Positions 22,260-23,616 of a stretch of DNA of 23,616 nt are shown here, piece by piece. The stretch's first letter is position 1, and each line of letters starts with the position of its first letter. Source of the stretch: UCB3 sp964415605 (GTDB lineage: Bacteria > Chloroflexota > Anaerolineae > Epilineales > Epilineaceae). The DNA lies in contig CAYQBA010000060.1 of the NCBI GenBank assembly GCA_964415605.1, forward strand, positions 1 through 23,616, in the 5' to 3' direction. Under the pieces are notes generated by a model. It was not told the DNA's origin. It did no database searches and saw nothing but the letters and a program-made list of their open reading frames with translations. A program made the position numbers and the translations under genes.

Positions 22260-22721
22260 GTGAACAAAGTGACACCTTTCCTCATGTTCAACGACCAGCT
22301 CGAAGCGGCGATCGAGTTCTACACCGCGACGTTTCCGGACTCCGAAGTGCGCAACGTCGCCCGCACGGGCAAGGACGGTCCCATCAGCTCCGCCGAGTTC
22401 GTCGTCGGCGGTCAACTCTTCATGGGCTACAACGGAGGTCCGTACTTCAGCTTCTCTGAGGGGATCTCGCTCTACGTGGACTGCGCGGATCAGGATGAAG
22501 TGGATGAATACTGGGACAAGCTCGTGAAGGCAGGAGCGGAGCCCACGCAATGCGGTTGGATCAAAGACCCCTTCGGTCTCTCCTGGCAAATTGTCCCGAG
22601 ACGATTCACCGAGCTGATCCGTGATAGAGATCCCGGGAAGGTGAAGGCTGTGATGGAAGCCATGATGACGATGGTGAAGCTCGACGTGGCTGAGCTCGAG
22701 AGAGCCTATAACGAGGCGTAG
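22260..22721 (+). CDS. Cassette 5: PhnB-type VOC protein
   Basis: 153 residues from GTG 22260, with AAAGGAG 7-8 nt upstream; the in-frame ATG at 22212 is inside attC 4 and has no such site. The sequence is typical of the PhnB/3-demethylubiquinone methyltransferase-like VOC branch: TPFLMFNDQLEAAIEFY, then GKDGPISSAEFVVGGQLFMG, and WIKDPFGLSWQIVP. The C-terminal extension (RDPGKVKAVMEAMMTMVKLDVAELERAY) is also characteristic of that branch. These proteins are usually annotated without proven substrate; some bind small electrophiles. The stop is 42 nt before attC 5. Confidence 0.92.
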   Translation: MNKVTPFLMFNDQLEAAIEFYTATFPDSEVRNVARTGKDGPISSAEFVVGGQLFMGYNGGPYFSFSEGISLYVDCADQDEVDEYWDKLVKAGAEPTQCGWIKDPFGLSWQIVPRRFTELIRDRDPGKVKAVMEAMMTMVKLDVAELERAYNEA

Positions 22722-22763
22722 TCGTGCTCGTCCAGTCGGATGCCTGAGCTTTCCATGAATGCC

Positions 22764-22841
22764 GCCCAACAAGGCACTCCTGCCGAGCGTCCTGCCTGCG
22801 CTTCCCTGCGGCAGGCCGGCGGCTGAGTCTTGGCGTTTGGC
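22764..22841 (+). other. attC site 5 (78 bp)
   Basis: Cores GCCCAAC (22764-22770) and GTTTGGC (22835-22841). Arms AAGGCACTC and, inverted, CCAAGACTC, then TGCCGAGCGTCCTGCC against AGCCGCCGGCCTGCC, pair with small bulges. The tip is TGCGC-TTCCC-TGCGGC. Confidence 0.8.
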
Positions 22842-22882
22842 CTCACACCCAATCCCGAAACCCACACCCGGAGGACCGAACG

Positions 22883-23224
22883 ATGACGAAGTACCTTATC
22901 TCCTTCCCCGGATCGGCGATGGACGTCTCCGACGAAGACATGGCTGCCGTCGGCGAAGCGGCACACGCGGTCATACGCGAGGCGAAGGATGCCGGCGTCT
23001 ATGTGTTCGGCGGTGGTATCAACGAAGACGTCGCGCCGCTGATGGTCGCCGCCGATGGCATCGTCACGAACGAGACCTACCCGCAGACCAAGGAGCTCGA
23101 CGGCGGCTTTTGTGTCCTGGAGCTCCCGTCGCGCGAAGCCGCCGTCCGATGGGCCGCGAAGATCGCCAAAGCTTGCCGCTGCTCGCAGGAACTCCGCGAG
23201 TTCGGGTACGACCCCGAGAGTTAA
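22883..23224 (+). CDS. Cassette 6: YCII/DGPF-like protein
   Basis: 113 residues from ATG 22883, with GGAGG 9 nt upstream. It resembles the YCII-related (DGPF) ferredoxin-like fold: MTKYLISFPG, a helix (DEDMAAVGEAAHAVIREAKDAG), VYVFGGGI, DGIVTNETYPQTKELDGGFCVLEL and a final helix with AVRWAAKIAKAC. In bona fide YCII proteins a His-Asp pair is discussed as catalytic; I see no clear equivalent. The gene begins a cassette after attC 5; no good attC follows. The sequence AGTTAAC at the stop (23219-23225) is only a loose core match. Confidence 0.85.
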   Translation: MTKYLISFPGSAMDVSDEDMAAVGEAAHAVIREAKDAGVYVFGGGINEDVAPLMVAADGIVTNETYPQTKELDGGFCVLELPSREAAVRWAAKIAKACRCSQELREFGYDPES

Positions 23225-23616
23225 CCGGTGAGGTCGCAGCCCGACGTGAACGAGGAGGCTCTTGCTGCATCGACTTTCTTCATTGCCATGAACTTTGGAC
23301 AGGCGACACGCCAAAGCGCTTCCGCAGCATTCCCGTGGAACGCAACACCTTCGACAACCCGACCACCTTCGTCGGCCGTAACGGGTCCGGCAATTGCAAC
23401 CTCGTCAGCGCATTCTCTTACGTGGCCGAAGCCACGCAAGCCCAGCGACACCCATTCCCCACGGAGCCCCCCATGCCAAGCCCCACTCCCCGCACCACTC
23501 GCCGCCCCGCCCCCCACACCCCACGCCGCTCCGTCATCATGCGCCTCGCCGCCCCCACCCTCCTGTGCCCCACCAACCCGCGCGCCGCCATCCTCGCGAC
23601 CGCTGCCGCCACCGCC
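23225..23616. other. End region: ATPase remnant and a possible gene start
   Basis: After cassette 6 the sequence carries a decayed AAA ATPase fragment (about 23311-23450). From ATG 23473 (ACGGAG 8 nt upstream) a frame runs to the window end, starting MPSPTPRTTRRPAPHTPRRS and then an Ala/Leu-rich run; it could be the signal-peptide start of a secreted protein, but the composition is too biased to be sure. Confidence 0.5.
23311..23450 (+). pseudogene. Remnant of an AAA (RecF/SMC-like) ATPase N-terminus
   Basis: The plus frame beginning near 23311 reads PKRFRSIPVERNTFDNP, then TTFVGRNGSGNCNLVSAFSY and VAEA. This matches the start of AAA-type ATPases in which the Walker A is GRNGSGKSN. Here the catalytic Lys is Asn and the following Ser is Cys. 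No start codon with a ribosome binding site precedes it, and after VAEA the frame becomes Pro/Thr/Arg-rich and loses similarity. It is therefore a fragment, not a working ATPase. Confidence 0.65.

Noticed and set aside
23219..23300. A sixth attC after the YCII-like gene
   Set aside because: AGTTAAC at the stop codon is a loose core match and a bulged GTCG-CAGC/GCTGC-ATCGAC pairing exists, but no right core follows.

Overview
This is a high-GC bacterial window, clearly GC-richer in its first 20 kb than in the last 3 kb. Several traits fit a Chloroflexota-like bacterium: a lipoprotein with a Pro/Ala/Thr-rich tail, a large secreted repeat protein with a PTPTP-type linker and cohesin-like end, a fused cytochrome b with b6f-type haem spacing, and GC-rich palindromic intergenic repeats. 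No rRNA or other taxonomic marker is present, so this placement is inference. No tRNA, rRNA or CRISPR array was seen.

Positions 1-5481 are mostly minus strand. They hold a truncated FAD-dependent amine-oxidase-type oxidoreductase, and 30 bp upstream of it a homoserine-dehydrogenase-like protein with a C-terminal SAF domain, apparently one operon behind a TTGACC-N17-TACAGT promoter. Next come a VOC-fold protein, a lipoprotein with its own promoter, and an AbrB-type regulator/antitoxin without a toxin. The 700 bp beyond AbrB contain an inverted second copy of the AbrB leader and first codons. At 5482-6882 (+) is a membrane-anchored HtrA-like protease, separated from the next, convergent operon by a strong hairpin.

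Positions 6994-13570 (minus) are the metabolic core. One promoter (TTGACA-N17-GACAAT) drives Rieske protein, fused cytochrome b (b6 plus subunit IV), a membrane-anchored octahaem cytochrome of the hydroxylamine oxidoreductase family, an S9 peptidase and a MeaB/ArgK GTPase. Three of the four junctions overlap (4, 4 and 11 nt). The octahaem protein sits where cytochrome c1 would be expected, which suggests a quinol:cytochrome complex wired to nitrogen-oxide chemistry.

Positions 13682-19990 are accessory. They hold a zinc-ribbon transposase-like protein of doubtful integrity, a 44-bp tandem repeat, a MazEF-type toxin-antitoxin pair (minus), a 91-bp element bounded by 17-bp inverted repeats, a 1180-residue secreted protein built from a tandem ~475-residue duplication with a cohesin-like C-terminus, and a remnant of an IS3-type orfA.

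Positions 20192-23224 are an integron gene-cassette array without an integrase in the window. Five attC sites separate six small plus-strand genes: a PD-(D/E)XK nuclease-like protein, DUF488, a small Cys-containing unknown, a Rid-family protein lacking the catalytic Arg, a PhnB-type VOC protein and a YCII-like protein. Cassette ends are complementary to cassette starts and the hairpins have unpaired bases, as expected for attC. The window ends with a decayed AAA ATPase P-loop fragment and the possible start of another gene.
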